Positions 1 to 7,886 of a DNA stretch of 15,893 nucleotides are shown here, one piece after another. Positions within the stretch are counted from its first letter, which is position 1, and every line of letters begins with the position of its first letter. The position numbers were made by a program, and so were the translations under genes. Source of the stretch: JAMXLO01 sp041487355 (GTDB lineage Bacteria; Pseudomonadota; Alphaproteobacteria; Acetobacterales; Acetobacteraceae); NCBI GenBank assembly GCA_041487355.1, contig JBGPND010000114.1, forward strand, positions 1 to 15,893, in the 5' to 3' direction. The notes below the pieces were generated by a model, which was not told the DNA's origin, searched no databases, and was given only the letters and a program-made list of their open reading frames with translations.

Positions 1-483
1 ATACCCAACCGCACCGATCAGGTCGATCACGCCGCGCTCGCCGAACCGGTCGGCGATCCGCTTGTAATTGCCGTCCGACACCTGCCCGGTGCCCAGCAAC
101 TCCGTGCAAAAATCATAGACCGCGGCTTCATCGTCCTGCATTCCAGCAGGCCGCGTGCCGGCAGCGATCGCATCACAGATCTCCGGCTTCAGCCCAACCT
201 GAATGGCGAGCTTGCGATGCGCATAGAACTCGTACTGCGCCGTCCACTTCCGTCCGGCCATCAGGATCGCCATCTCGTTCAACTGCGCCGGGATCGAGCT
301 GGAGTAGCGAACATAGGCGCCGACCCGCTGCACCAGATCACACAGCTCGGGGCTGCGCAGCAGCGCATTAAACGGGCCACGCAGCCCCGCGCCGCGCGGG
401 CCGGACTGGATCGCGTCCGCCACCTTCTTCTGCTCCGGAGACATCGTCCCCGGCGCCAGTTCCTTGAACCGTCGTTCGCTCAT
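1..483 (-). CDS. Carboxymuconolactone decarboxylase (CMD)-like protein, 3' end beyond the window
   Basis: The open frame runs 161 codons from ATG at 481-483 to the window edge without a stop, so the C-terminus is missing. A purine-rich ribosome site (GGGAGGGGAGAG) sits directly before the start. The segment WTAQYEFYAHRKLAIQVGL, at about residues 80-98, matches the CMD-family core pattern of an aromatic-rich stretch, a histidine and A..AGL. The CxxC peroxidatic pair of AhpD-type members is not seen, so peroxidase activity is unlikely. Family members decarboxylate gamma-carboxymuconolactone or have uncharacterised catabolic roles. The gene lies 16 bp after the SDR stop and is probably the distal gene of the importer operon. 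I infer a role in the same catabolic route; the substrate is unknown. Family call is good, function weak. Confidence 0.82.
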   Translation of the reverse strand, partial: MSERRFKELAPGTMSPEQKKVADAIQSGPRGAGLRGPFNALLRSPELCDLVQRVGAYVRYSSSIPAQLNEMAILMAGRKWTAQYEFYAHRKLAIQVGLKPEICDAIAAGTRPAGMQDDEAAVYDFCTELLGTGQVSDGNYKRIADRFGERGVIDLIGAVGY

Positions 484-499
484 CTCTCCCCTCCCAATG

Positions 500-1306
500 T
501 CATGGCGACGCCAGGATCAGGCCGCCATCGACGATGATCTCTGTTCCAGTGATGTAGTTCGCCTCATCGGACGCCAGGAACAGCACAGCATGCGCGACAT
601 CCCATGCCGTGCCCATCCGTCCCATCGGCGTGCGCGCATTGCGGCTGGCGATCAGCGCCGCGGCGTCGTTGCCGCCGACCGTGCGCGCCAGCCGGTATTC
701 CACCAGCGGCGTGTGCATCAGCCCCGGCACCACGGTGTTGCAGCGGATGCCCTTCTTCACATAGGCGCCGGCCGTCGAGCGGGTGAACTGGATCACCGCG
801 GCCTTGCTCGCGCTGTAGCCGACATGCACGCGCCCGCCATGCCCGTCGTTGCGCAGTCCGGCAACCGACGACAGGTTGACGATGGCCCCCTTGCCCTGCG
901 CCTCCATCACCGGCAGCACGTATTTGCAGCCGAGGAACACGGTCTTCAGGTTGAAGTCGATCTGGCGATCCCAGACTTCCTCCGGCATCGACACCGGATC
1001 GCCGGGTGCGGACCCGCCGACGTTGTTGACCAGGATGTCGATGCGCTTGAACCGGTCGAGGCAGGCCTGCACCATCTCCTGCACTTCAGCCGCCAGCAGC
1101 ATGTCGCAGCGGTGCACGGCGCAAATGCCGCCTTCGCCCTCGATGATCTGCCGCGTCTCGTTGGCCGCTGCCTCGTTGATGTCGACCAGGAACACCGAGG
1201 CGCCCTGGCGCGCGAGCAACGTGGCGGTCGCCTTGCCGTTGCCCCAGCCGGGGCCGATCGATCCGGCCCCGGTGACGATCGCCACCTTGTCCTTCATGCT
1301 CAACAT
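500..1306 (-). CDS. Short-chain dehydrogenase/reductase (SDR), classical type
   Basis: This is a 268-residue NAD(P)-dependent oxidoreductase of usual classical SDR length. The Rossmann glycine motif is at residues 12-24 (TGAGSIGPGWGNG, longer than the canonical TGxxxGxG). NNVG is at 94-97, catalytic Ser147 follows NLS, and the YSASK motif gives Tyr164 and Lys168. The C-terminus has the usual ITGTEIIVDGG. Asp42 at the end of beta-2 (FLVDIN) suggests preference for NAD(H). The ATG at 1306 is preceded by AGGAGA at a spacing of 8; Met4 is an alternative start. It lies 84 bp downstream of livM and 16 bp upstream of the CMD-like gene, suggesting one operon. I infer that it oxidises or reduces a hydroxy or carbonyl intermediate of the compound imported by the adjacent transporter. 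The exact substrate cannot be read from sequence. Confidence 0.93.
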   Translation of the reverse strand: MLSMKDKVAIVTGAGSIGPGWGNGKATATLLARQGASVFLVDINEAAANETRQIIEGEGGICAVHRCDMLLAAEVQEMVQACLDRFKRIDILVNNVGGSAPGDPVSMPEEVWDRQIDFNLKTVFLGCKYVLPVMEAQGKGAIVNLSSVAGLRNDGHGGRVHVGYSASKAAVIQFTRSTAGAYVKKGIRCNTVVPGLMHTPLVEYRLARTVGGNDAAALIASRNARTPMGRMGTAWDVAHAVLFLASDEANYITGTEIIVDGGLILASP

Positions 1307-1390
1307 GCGTGCTGTCTCCTCGCCCCGTTCCTCGTCAGTCTAGGATGCAGCAAGCTCGGGGGCTACGGCGGGACGTAGGTATTCTGTTTC

Positions 1391-2488
1391 TTACAGGCCG
1401 CGGTTGACGCCAGCGTCAGGACCAGCACCGCGAGGCATGGCGGCCGGAACAGCAACATTGTCGGCACCGGATTTCCCCCTGTTGGCTGATCCGACTTCAG
1501 CCGATTTCGCGCCGCGGCGGAAGCGCGCGACGAGGGAACCGACGAAGCCGGCCACACCGGACGGCATCAGGAACATCACGGCGATCAGGATCACGCCATA
1601 GACGGCGCCCGGTGCCGCCTTCGACACCTTCTCGGCGAGGTTCGGCACGAACTCGATGAACAACCCGCCGAAGATCGCGCCGCCGATCGACGACACGCCG
1701 CCGACCACCAGGCCAACGAAGAAATAGATCGAAACGAAGATGCCGAAACTGTCGGGCGCGACGAACTGCACCACAATGGCGCCGAGCGAGCCGGCCACGC
1801 CGGTGTAGAGCGCGCTGAGCGCGAAGGTGCGCGTCTTCAGCAGGGCGATGTCGATGCCCATGGCTTCGGCGGCCAGCGCGTGATCGCGGATTGCCATCAT
1901 GGCGCGGCCGATGCGCCCGCGCACCACATTCCAGGCGAGCACGAACAGCAGCCCACCGATGAACAGCGTGAACAGATAGAGCCACTGGTCTGGCGACAGA
2001 TCCAGGCCGAAGGGTGGGTCCGGCTTGTCGATGACAAGACCTTGCACACCGCCAGTCCACGGCTCCAGCACGTTGTGCTTCAGCACTTGCGGCACCGCGA
2101 CGGCGAGCGCGAAGGTGGTGAGGGCGAGATACAGCCCGCCCAGCCGCAGCGCCGGCAGGCCGATGAGGAAGCCGACGACCGCGCAGGCGAATGCCGAGAT
2201 CGGCAACGTCGCCCAGTATGGCACGTTATATTCCGACATCAGGATGGCGGTGACATAGGCGCCGATCGCATAGAAGGCGCCGTGGCCGAGCGAGATCTGG
2301 CCGTTGAATCCGGTGAGGATGGCAAGCCCGAGGATGGCGATGGCGTAGACGACCACCATGGTGAGCTGGAACAGGTGGTAGTCGCTGAGCAGGAAGGTCG
2401 GCACGAAGGCGACGACAAGCCAGAGCAGTACCGCCAACACGGCGGCGCGGATCATGCCGGGTGCGGTGTTCGCGGCGTGCCGGGTCAT
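1391..2488 (-). CDS. livM: Branched-chain-type (HAAT) ABC transporter permease, LivM family
   Basis: This 365-residue integral membrane protein has alternating hydrophobic helices from residue 12 onward. The LivM signature GFNGQISLGHG is at 60-70, followed by AFYAIGAY, and the inner-membrane coupling segment contains RAMMAIRDHALAAEAMGI. It pairs with LivH to form the translocation channel for an organic acid or amino acid. The ATG is only 4 bp after the livH stop, and only a weak AGGG lies upstream, so translation is probably coupled. The last 45 or so residues (after FVGSLVARF) form a hydrophilic, Arg/Gly/Ala-rich tail that looks nonessential. HAAT transporters outside the true Liv system often carry aromatic acids, amides or short hydroxy acids, so the gene name denotes family rather than substrate. 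Confidence 0.93.
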   Translation of the reverse strand: MTRHAANTAPGMIRAAVLAVLLWLVVAFVPTFLLSDYHLFQLTMVVVYAIAILGLAILTGFNGQISLGHGAFYAIGAYVTAILMSEYNVPYWATLPISAFACAVVGFLIGLPALRLGGLYLALTTFALAVAVPQVLKHNVLEPWTGGVQGLVIDKPDPPFGLDLSPDQWLYLFTLFIGGLLFVLAWNVVRGRIGRAMMAIRDHALAAEAMGIDIALLKTRTFALSALYTGVAGSLGAIVVQFVAPDSFGIFVSIYFFVGLVVGGVSSIGGAIFGGLFIEFVPNLAEKVSKAAPGAVYGVILIAVMFLMPSGVAGFVGSLVARFRRGAKSAEVGSANRGKSGADNVAVPAAMPRGAGPDAGVNRGL

Positions 2489-2492
2489 CCGA

Positions 2493-3365
2493 CTACACCC
2501 TGCTCAGCACGGTCCGGCCCAGCAGGCCCGACGGTTTCACCACCAGCACAGCGACGATGATGATGAGTGCCACCGTCAGCTTGAGCTCGGTGCCGACCAC
2601 ATAGGCGCCAGCCAGATTCTCGATGATTCCCACGGCGAAGCCGCCAAGCACCGCGCCCAGGGGATTGTCGATGCCGCCCAGCAGCGCGCCGGCGAACGCG
2701 TAGAGCAGGATGCCCGCCATCATGTTGGGGTCCAGGTAGACGATAGGCGCCACCATCATCCCGGCGATCGCGCCAATTGCCGCGGCGAGGCCCCAGCCGA
2801 GTGCCAGCATCCAGCCGACCCGGATGCCAACGAGGCGCGCCGACACCGGATTGAACGCCGCCGCTCGCATCGCCAGCCCCAGCTTGGTGTGACGGAAGAA
2901 CAGATAGACGGCGAGCAGCACCACAAGCGTCACACCCGTGGCGCCCAGTTCATGACCCGAGACATAGCCGCTGAACAGCACCGGGCCGCCCGGGAAGGGC
3001 GTCGGGAATGTCTTGATCATGTAGTCGAACATCCAGCCGGTGCAGCTATTGATGATCAGCAGCAGGCCGATGAACACGCCGACCGAGGCAAGCACCGGGG
3101 CATCCATCATCGGCCGCATCAGAACGCGCTCGATCAGCATGCCGATGAAGAACGAGACCACGACGGTGATGACGAAGGCGGCCCAGTACGGCAAGCCGGC
3201 ATTGATCAGCGTCAGGGCGATGTAGGTGGAGAATGTCGCCATCTCGCCCTGGGCGAAGTTCACATGATGCGTCGCCTGGTAGATCATCACCAATGCCAGT
3301 GCCACGGAGGCGTAGATGCCACCGCTGGCAATGCCCGACAGGACCTGGTGCAGCACGCCTTCCAC
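2493..3365 (-). CDS. livH: Branched-chain-type (HAAT) ABC transporter permease, LivH family
   Basis: This 290-residue membrane permease begins with GTG at 3363-3365, chosen because AGGAGA lies 9 bp upstream and no closer ATG fits. The LivH signature starts near residue 15 (GGIYASVALALVMIYQ) and continues VNFAQGEMATF at 36-46. The cytoplasmic coupling region reads LAMRAAAFNPVSARLVGI, followed by AIGAIAGMMVAP and a terminal helix ending in KPSGLLG. Together with LivM it forms the heterodimeric channel energised by LivG and LivF. The gene is separated from livF by 163 bp, most of which is an inverted-repeat element. Family assignment is firm; substrate is not determined. Confidence 0.94.
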   Translation of the reverse strand: MEGVLHQVLSGIASGGIYASVALALVMIYQATHHVNFAQGEMATFSTYIALTLINAGLPYWAAFVITVVVSFFIGMLIERVLMRPMMDAPVLASVGVFIGLLLIINSCTGWMFDYMIKTFPTPFPGGPVLFSGYVSGHELGATGVTLVVLLAVYLFFRHTKLGLAMRAAAFNPVSARLVGIRVGWMLALGWGLAAAIGAIAGMMVAPIVYLDPNMMAGILLYAFAGALLGGIDNPLGAVLGGFAVGIIENLAGAYVVGTELKLTVALIIIVAVLVVKPSGLLGRTVLSRV

Positions 3366-3402
3366 GCTGATGTCTCCTATCGGTACTCGTCAGCCCGTCC
3401 AA

Positions 3403-3496
3403 CTGTCATTGCGAGGAGCGAAGCGACGCGGCAATCTGGTGGTCGATGCGCACTCCGACCGAGATTGCCGCGTCGCTTCGCTCCTCGCAATGACAG
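3403..3496. repeat. Perfect 35-bp inverted repeat (palindromic intergenic element) between livF and livH
   Basis: The left arm at 3403-3437 begins CTGTCATTGCGAGGAGCG. The right arm at 3462-3496 is its exact reverse complement, and the two are separated by 24 bases whose edges (GGTCG and CGACC) can also pair. The GCGAGGAGCGAAGCGACG core is a recurrent intergenic palindrome in alphaproteobacteria. Here it sits inside a transporter operon, where the transcript would form a very stable hairpin. It could stabilise the upstream livGF message, attenuate transcription into livHM, or simply be a tolerated mobile repeat. Confidence 0.95.
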
Positions 3497-3528
3497 CGTG
3501 GGCGATGGCTGCTCATCCCGCACGCACC

Positions 3529-4225
<697 letters not shown>

Positions 4226-4242
<17 letters not shown>

Positions 4243-5035
4243 GCTGGTCTTCCTGCGTCTCGCCGAGATAGGCGCGGATCACCTCGGGCTCATTGCGCAC
4301 TTCCTCCGGCGTGCCATCGGCGATCTTCAGGCCGAACTCCAACGCCACCACCTTGTGCGACACCCGCATCACCAGGTTCATGTGATGCTCGACCAGCAGG
4401 ATGCTGAGGTCGAAATGTGTCCGGATGCGATGCAGCAACTGGGCCAGATCGTCCACTTCGCCGTGGTTGAGTCCGCCGGCGGGCTCATCGAGCATCAGCA
4501 GCTTCGGCCCGCCGATCAGCGCGCGCGCCAGCTCCACGCGTTTCTGCGTGCCGAATGGCAGGCTGCCGGCAGGCGTATCGGCGACGTCGTTCAGATCGAG
4601 AAGCTCCAGCAGGTCGCGCAGCCGTACGAATGCCTGCCGGTCCTCCCGCCGCACGACCGGCAGGCGGAGCGCGTTGGTGATGAAGCCGGAATGGCCCAGA
4701 TGATGCGCGCCGACCAGGACATTGTCCCGCACGCTCATGCTGCGGAACAGCGCGACGTTCTGGAAGGTGCGGCCGATGCCGAAACCGGCCATGCGGTGGC
4801 GCGACAGGCCCTTGAGCGAGCGCCCCTCGAACAGGATGTCGCCATCGACGAAGCGGTAGAAGCCGCTGATGCAGTTGAACAGCGTCGTCTTGCCGGACCC
4901 GTTGGGCCCGATCAGGCCGCAGATCTGGCCGTAGCCGACGTCGAACGAGACGCCGCCGAGCGCGACGACACCACCAAAGCGCATCGCCACCTTGGAGACG
5001 CGGAGCAGTGGGGTCGTGGGCGGCGCGGCTGGCAT
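4226..5035 (-). CDS. livG: Branched-chain-type ABC transporter ATPase, LivG family
   Basis: This is a 269-residue ABC ATPase. Walker A is GPNGSGKT at 43-50 and Walker B is LLMLDEP at 179-185. The H-loop region is VEHHM at 215-219, and the typical LivG C-terminus has GTPEEV and AYLGE. The ABC signature reads LPFGTQKR (about 159-166), a degenerate form of LSGGQ that LivG proteins tolerate. The ATG at 5035 is the most likely start because it places the first beta strand normally; a much longer open frame upstream runs antisense across the regulator and is a GC artefact. No strong ribosome site is visible before it. It is the first gene of the importer operon and is divergent from the GntR regulator. 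Confidence 0.93.
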
Positions 5036-5248
5036 CAGGCGGGGCGCATGACGTATTCGCCGATCAAGTCGGCGCCGCGACGGCTGCCCATACTTACTCC
5101 CCCGCTGCAAGGCCCGCCCTTCCGGGGGCTTCGGCGCGAGGTAGACGAAGCCAAGCGACGAAGTCAACCGGGGCCTCAGGGTCTTGCCCTGGCTCCCTGG
5201 CTTGTGCTTAGTCGTGGTATACAAAGAGTGATACCAAGCTGGCGTACC
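5036..5248. promoter_or_regulatory. Divergent control region between importer operon and regulator-enzyme operon
   Basis: These 213 bp separate livG (leftward) from the GntR gene (rightward). The part nearest the regulator holds the candidate operator and an extended -10 (TG-G-TATACA, 5215-5223) that would place a start near 5230. The part nearest livG holds short hairpins, including GGCTTCG/CGAAGCC with its right arm near 5146-5152 and CAGGG/CCCTG around 5177-5191. No convincing sigma-70 promoter for livG was recognised. The layout suggests that one regulator controls both directions. Confidence 0.55.
5215..5236. promoter_or_regulatory. Candidate GntR/FCD operator
   Basis: TGGTAT at 5215-5220 and ATACCA at 5231-5236 form a perfect 6-bp inverted repeat with a 10-base spacer, 13 bp before the regulator's ATG. 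The left half overlaps the probable extended -10 TATACA. GntR/FCD regulators commonly bind TGGTAT/ATACCA-like half sites and often autoregulate. The seen part is the palindrome; the assignment to this regulator is inference. Confidence 0.5.
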
Positions 5249-6016
5249 ATGAAAGCGCCGCATCGGGAGCACAGGTTGCAGGAAACGGGAGCCGACCCCA
5301 GGCCGAGGATCGAGCCGCTCGCTGTCAGCATCGGGCTGCGCAAGCAGGCCTGCGACGCGATCAAGCGCGCCATCACCGAAATGAACATCTACGGCCATAA
5401 GCTGGAGATCCGGCTGGACGAGCGCCAGCTTTCGCAGGACCTCGGCATGAGCCGCACGCCGATCCGCGAGGCGCTGTCGGTGCTGGAGCAGGAGGGGTTC
5501 GTCCGCTCGGTGCCGCGGCGGGGCCTGCTCGTGGTGCGCAAGTCGAAGCGCGAGGTGGTCGAGATGATCACCGTCTGGGCGGCAATCGAGAGCATGTCCG
5601 CCCGGCTCGCCGCGCCACGAGTGACCGAGGCGGAGCTCGCCGAACTGCGCGCCCTGGTGGACGTGTTCCAGGCGGATCCGTCGGAACAGATCAGCGAGTA
5701 CTCGCGCGCCAACATGGAATTCCACAAGGCGATCATCCGCATGGGTGGCGTCGAGCTGATGACCGGCCTGACCGACAACCTGTTCATCCACATGCGCGCG
5801 GTCCGCGCGGTGACGATGACCCAGCACAATCGCGCGCAGCGCTCGATCGTCGACCACCGCAACATCATCGCGGCGCTGGAGCAGCGTGACGCGGATCTCG
5901 CCGAACGGCTGGTGCGCGAACACACGATGGGGTTGGCGGCGCATGTCGAGCGTTACGGCGACTTCCTCGACAGGATCGCCGGAACGGATGACGAGCGACG
6001 ACGGCAGTACGCATAG
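5249..6016 (+). CDS. GntR family transcriptional regulator with FCD ligand domain
   Basis: This 255-residue regulator has a winged helix at about residues 30-97, with recognition helix LGMSRTPIREAL near 65-76. An all-helical FCD effector domain follows, at about 105-240. Candidate FCD metal ligands are Asn155, His159, His203 and His225; such domains bind a metal and a carboxylate effector. The start at 5249 gives a short, disordered N-terminal arm; an in-frame GTG further upstream would overlap the presumed operator and is less likely. Its TAG is followed 10 bp later by the ThDP enzyme, whose ribosome site touches the stop codon, so the two are co-transcribed. I infer that it senses the acid handled by this cluster and represses both divergent operons until that acid is present. 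Confidence 0.93.
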   Translation: MKAPHREHRLQETGADPRPRIEPLAVSIGLRKQACDAIKRAITEMNIYGHKLEIRLDERQLSQDLGMSRTPIREALSVLEQEGFVRSVPRRGLLVVRKSKREVVEMITVWAAIESMSARLAAPRVTEAELAELRALVDVFQADPSEQISEYSRANMEFHKAIIRMGGVELMTGLTDNLFIHMRAVRAVTMTQHNRAQRSIVDHRNIIAALEQRDADLAERLVREHTMGLAAHVERYGDFLDRIAGTDDERRRQYA

Positions 6017-6026
6017 GGAGAAGACC

Positions 6027-7763
6027 ATGTCCACGACAACATCGACGGCCGAAGACACGCTGGCCCAGAAGCGGCGCGATGGATCCGTGGTATCGGGCGG
6101 CCACCTGGTCGCCAAGGCGCTGAAGAACGAAGGCGTGGACACGATCTTCACGCTGTGCGGCGGGCATATCATCGACATCTATGACGGTTGCGTCGACGAG
6201 GGCATTCGCATCATCGATGTGCGCCACGAGCAGGTGGCGGCGCATGCGGCGGACGGGTACGCGCGGCAGACCGGCAAGCTTGGCTGCGTGGTGACCACCG
6301 CCGGGCCGGGCTGCATGAACGCGATGACCGGCATCGCCACGGCGTTCCGCTCGGAGAGCCCGGTGCTGCATATCGGCGGGCAGGGCGCGCTGACGCAGCA
6401 CATGATGGGCTCGCTGCAGGACCTGCCGCACGTCGACATCATGCGGCCGATCACCAAGCTGTCGGCCAGTGTGCGCAGCACGGAGCGGATCGCGGACATG
6501 ATCGCGATGGCGGCGCGCGAATGCTTCGCCGGCGCGCCGGGGCCTTCGTATCTGGAAATCCCGCGCGACGTGCTGGACCGCGAGATCGAGGCGACCAAGG
6601 CGGTGATCCCGCAGGCTGGCCACTACCGCGCTTCGACGAAGTCGCTGGGCGATCCGGCGGACATCGAGAAGCTTGCCGACATACTGGTGGCGTCCGTGCG
6701 GCCGGTGATCCTGCTGGGTTCGCAGGTCTGGACCGCGCGCGGGCACGAGGCCGCGATTGAACTGGTGCGTGCGCTGGACATCCCGGCGTATTTCAACGGC
6801 GCAGGGCGCGGCCTGCTGCCGCCCGGCGATCCGCATCATTTCGACCGTACGCGGCGCGAAGGCTTCGACAAGGCCGACGTCATCGTCATCGTCGGCACGC
6901 CGTTCGATTTCCGTATGGGTTACGGAAGGCGGCTCGGGCGCGGTGCGAAGGTCGTGCAGATCGATATGGACTATCGCACCGTCGGCAAGAACCGCGATGT
7001 CGAGCTGGGGCTGGTCGGCGATCCCGGCATGATCCTCGGCGCTGTGCGCGATGCGGTGAGCGGACGGCTGGGCAACGGTGCGCGCCAGCAGCGCAAGGCC
7101 TGGATGCAGGAACTGCGCGCGGCGGAGGAAAAGGCGACGGAAAAACTGATGCCGCTGTTCACCTCGAATGCGTCGCCGATCCATCCGTATCGCGTTGCGT
7201 ACGAGATCAACGAGTTCCTCACCGAGGACACGATCTATATCGGCGACGGTGGCGACGTGGTGACGATATCGGCGCAGGCGGTGCGGCCGCGCCGGCCGGG
7301 GCACTGGATGGATCCGGGTGCGCTGGGCTCGCTGGGCGTGGGCACCGGATTTGCGATAGCCTCGAAACTCGCGCATCCCGGCAAGGAAGTGCTTTGCTAC
7401 TACGGCGACGGCGCATTCGGCATGACCGCGTTCGACATGGAGACCGCGAACCGGTTTGGCGCGCCGTACATCGCGGTGATCGGCAACAACTCGGCGATGA
7501 ACCAGATTCGCTACGGCCAGATCGCGAAGTACGGCGAGCAGCGCGGCAATGTCGGCAACCTGCTGGGCGATGTGCCGTTCGGCAAGTTTGCCGAGATGCT
7601 GGGCGGCTACGGCGAGGAGGTGCGCGAGGCCGCGCAGATCGCGCCGGCGCTGTTGCGTGCGCGCGAAGCGGTGCGGCGCGACGGCAAGTCGGCGGTGATC
7701 AACATCTGGGTCGACCCGCGCGAATACGCACCGGGGACGAAGGCGCAGACGATGTACAAATGA
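6027..7763 (+). CDS. Thiamine diphosphate-dependent lyase (2-hydroxyacyl-CoA lyase / acetolactate-synthase-like)
   Basis: This 578-residue protein has the three-domain ThDP enzyme layout. The N-terminal PYR domain carries catalytic Glu68 in RHEQ and TAGPG at 91-95. A central TPP_enzyme_M domain spans about 205-345. The C-terminal PP domain has the cofactor motif running from GDG at 460-462 to NN at 487-488. The PYR region with GGH at 45-47 and the C-terminal GNN...NQI resemble the ILVBL/HACL2 branch. The Tyr-Glu pair and GGIY of oxalyl-CoA decarboxylases are absent (GSLQDL and SAMN occupy those places), so I do not call it Oxc. Start ATG 6027 has GGGAG 6 bp upstream. It follows the regulator by 10 bp and precedes an Frc-type CoA-transferase. 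A lyase releasing formyl-CoA is an attractive inference; acetolactate synthase or another carboligase remains possible. Confidence 0.85.
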   Translation: MSTTTSTAEDTLAQKRRDGSVVSGGHLVAKALKNEGVDTIFTLCGGHIIDIYDGCVDEGIRIIDVRHEQVAAHAADGYARQTGKLGCVVTTAGPGCMNAMTGIATAFRSESPVLHIGGQGALTQHMMGSLQDLPHVDIMRPITKLSASVRSTERIADMIAMAARECFAGAPGPSYLEIPRDVLDREIEATKAVIPQAGHYRASTKSLGDPADIEKLADILVASVRPVILLGSQVWTARGHEAAIELVRALDIPAYFNGAGRGLLPPGDPHHFDRTRREGFDKADVIVIVGTPFDFRMGYGRRLGRGAKVVQIDMDYRTVGKNRDVELGLVGDPGMILGAVRDAVSGRLGNGARQQRKAWMQELRAAEEKATEKLMPLFTSNASPIHPYRVAYEINEFLTEDTIYIGDGGDVVTISAQAVRPRRPGHWMDPGALGSLGVGTGFAIASKLAHPGKEVLCYYGDGAFGMTAFDMETANRFGAPYIAVIGNNSAMNQIRYGQIAKYGEQRGNVGNLLGDVPFGKFAEMLGGYGEEVREAAQIAPALLRAREAVRRDGKSAVINIWVDPREYAPGTKAQTMYK

Positions 7764-7790
7764 CGTCTTGGCGGCACGCCAAGACGTCAT
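7760..7790. repeat. Strong hairpin containing the stop codon of the ThDP gene
   Basis: ATGACGTCTTGGC at 7760-7772 and its exact reverse complement at 7778-7790 flank GGCAC. An extra G-C pair tightens the loop to three bases. The TGA stop (7761-7763) lies inside the stem. No T-run follows, so classical intrinsic termination is doubtful. It abuts the repeat element to its right, and the two may act together on mRNA stability or partial termination before the CoA-transferase gene. Confidence 0.85.
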
Positions 7791-7869
7791 GGTCGGCGAA
7801 GGCCGACCATCCACGTCTTCGTGCCACAAGGAAAGTCGTGGGTGGCCGGGCCAAGCCCGGCCATGACGA
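7784..7869. repeat. Miniature inverted-repeat (REP/MITE-like) element between lyase and CoA-transferase genes
   Basis: The element starts near ACGTCATGGTCGGC and ends near GCCCGGCCATGACGA. The two ends, about 37 bp each, are imperfect inverted copies: each carries its own small hairpin (ATGGTCGGC/GCCGACCAT at 7789-7810; GGCCGGGC/GCCCGGCC at 7844-7862) and a CCA(T/C)CCACG(T/A)CTT side. This pattern is typical of dispersed intergenic palindromes in alphaproteobacteria. It fills most of the 123-bp gap between the two genes. Confidence 0.8.
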
Positions 7870-7886
7870 ATGGTTGGGAGCCTCTC

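Noticed and set aside
3403..3496. CRISPR repeat or insertion-sequence end
   Set aside because: There is only one pair of inverted arms with a 24-base centre, no spacer series and no transposase frame; it fits a palindromic intergenic element.
6027..7763. Calling the ThDP enzyme oxalyl-CoA decarboxylase because it lies beside frc
   Set aside because: The Oxc-specific Tyr-Glu pair and the GGIY segment are not present; the neighbour alone does not justify the name.
7760..7790. Classical rho-independent terminator after the lyase gene
   Set aside because: The stem is strong but no T-tract follows, and the stop codon is inside the stem.
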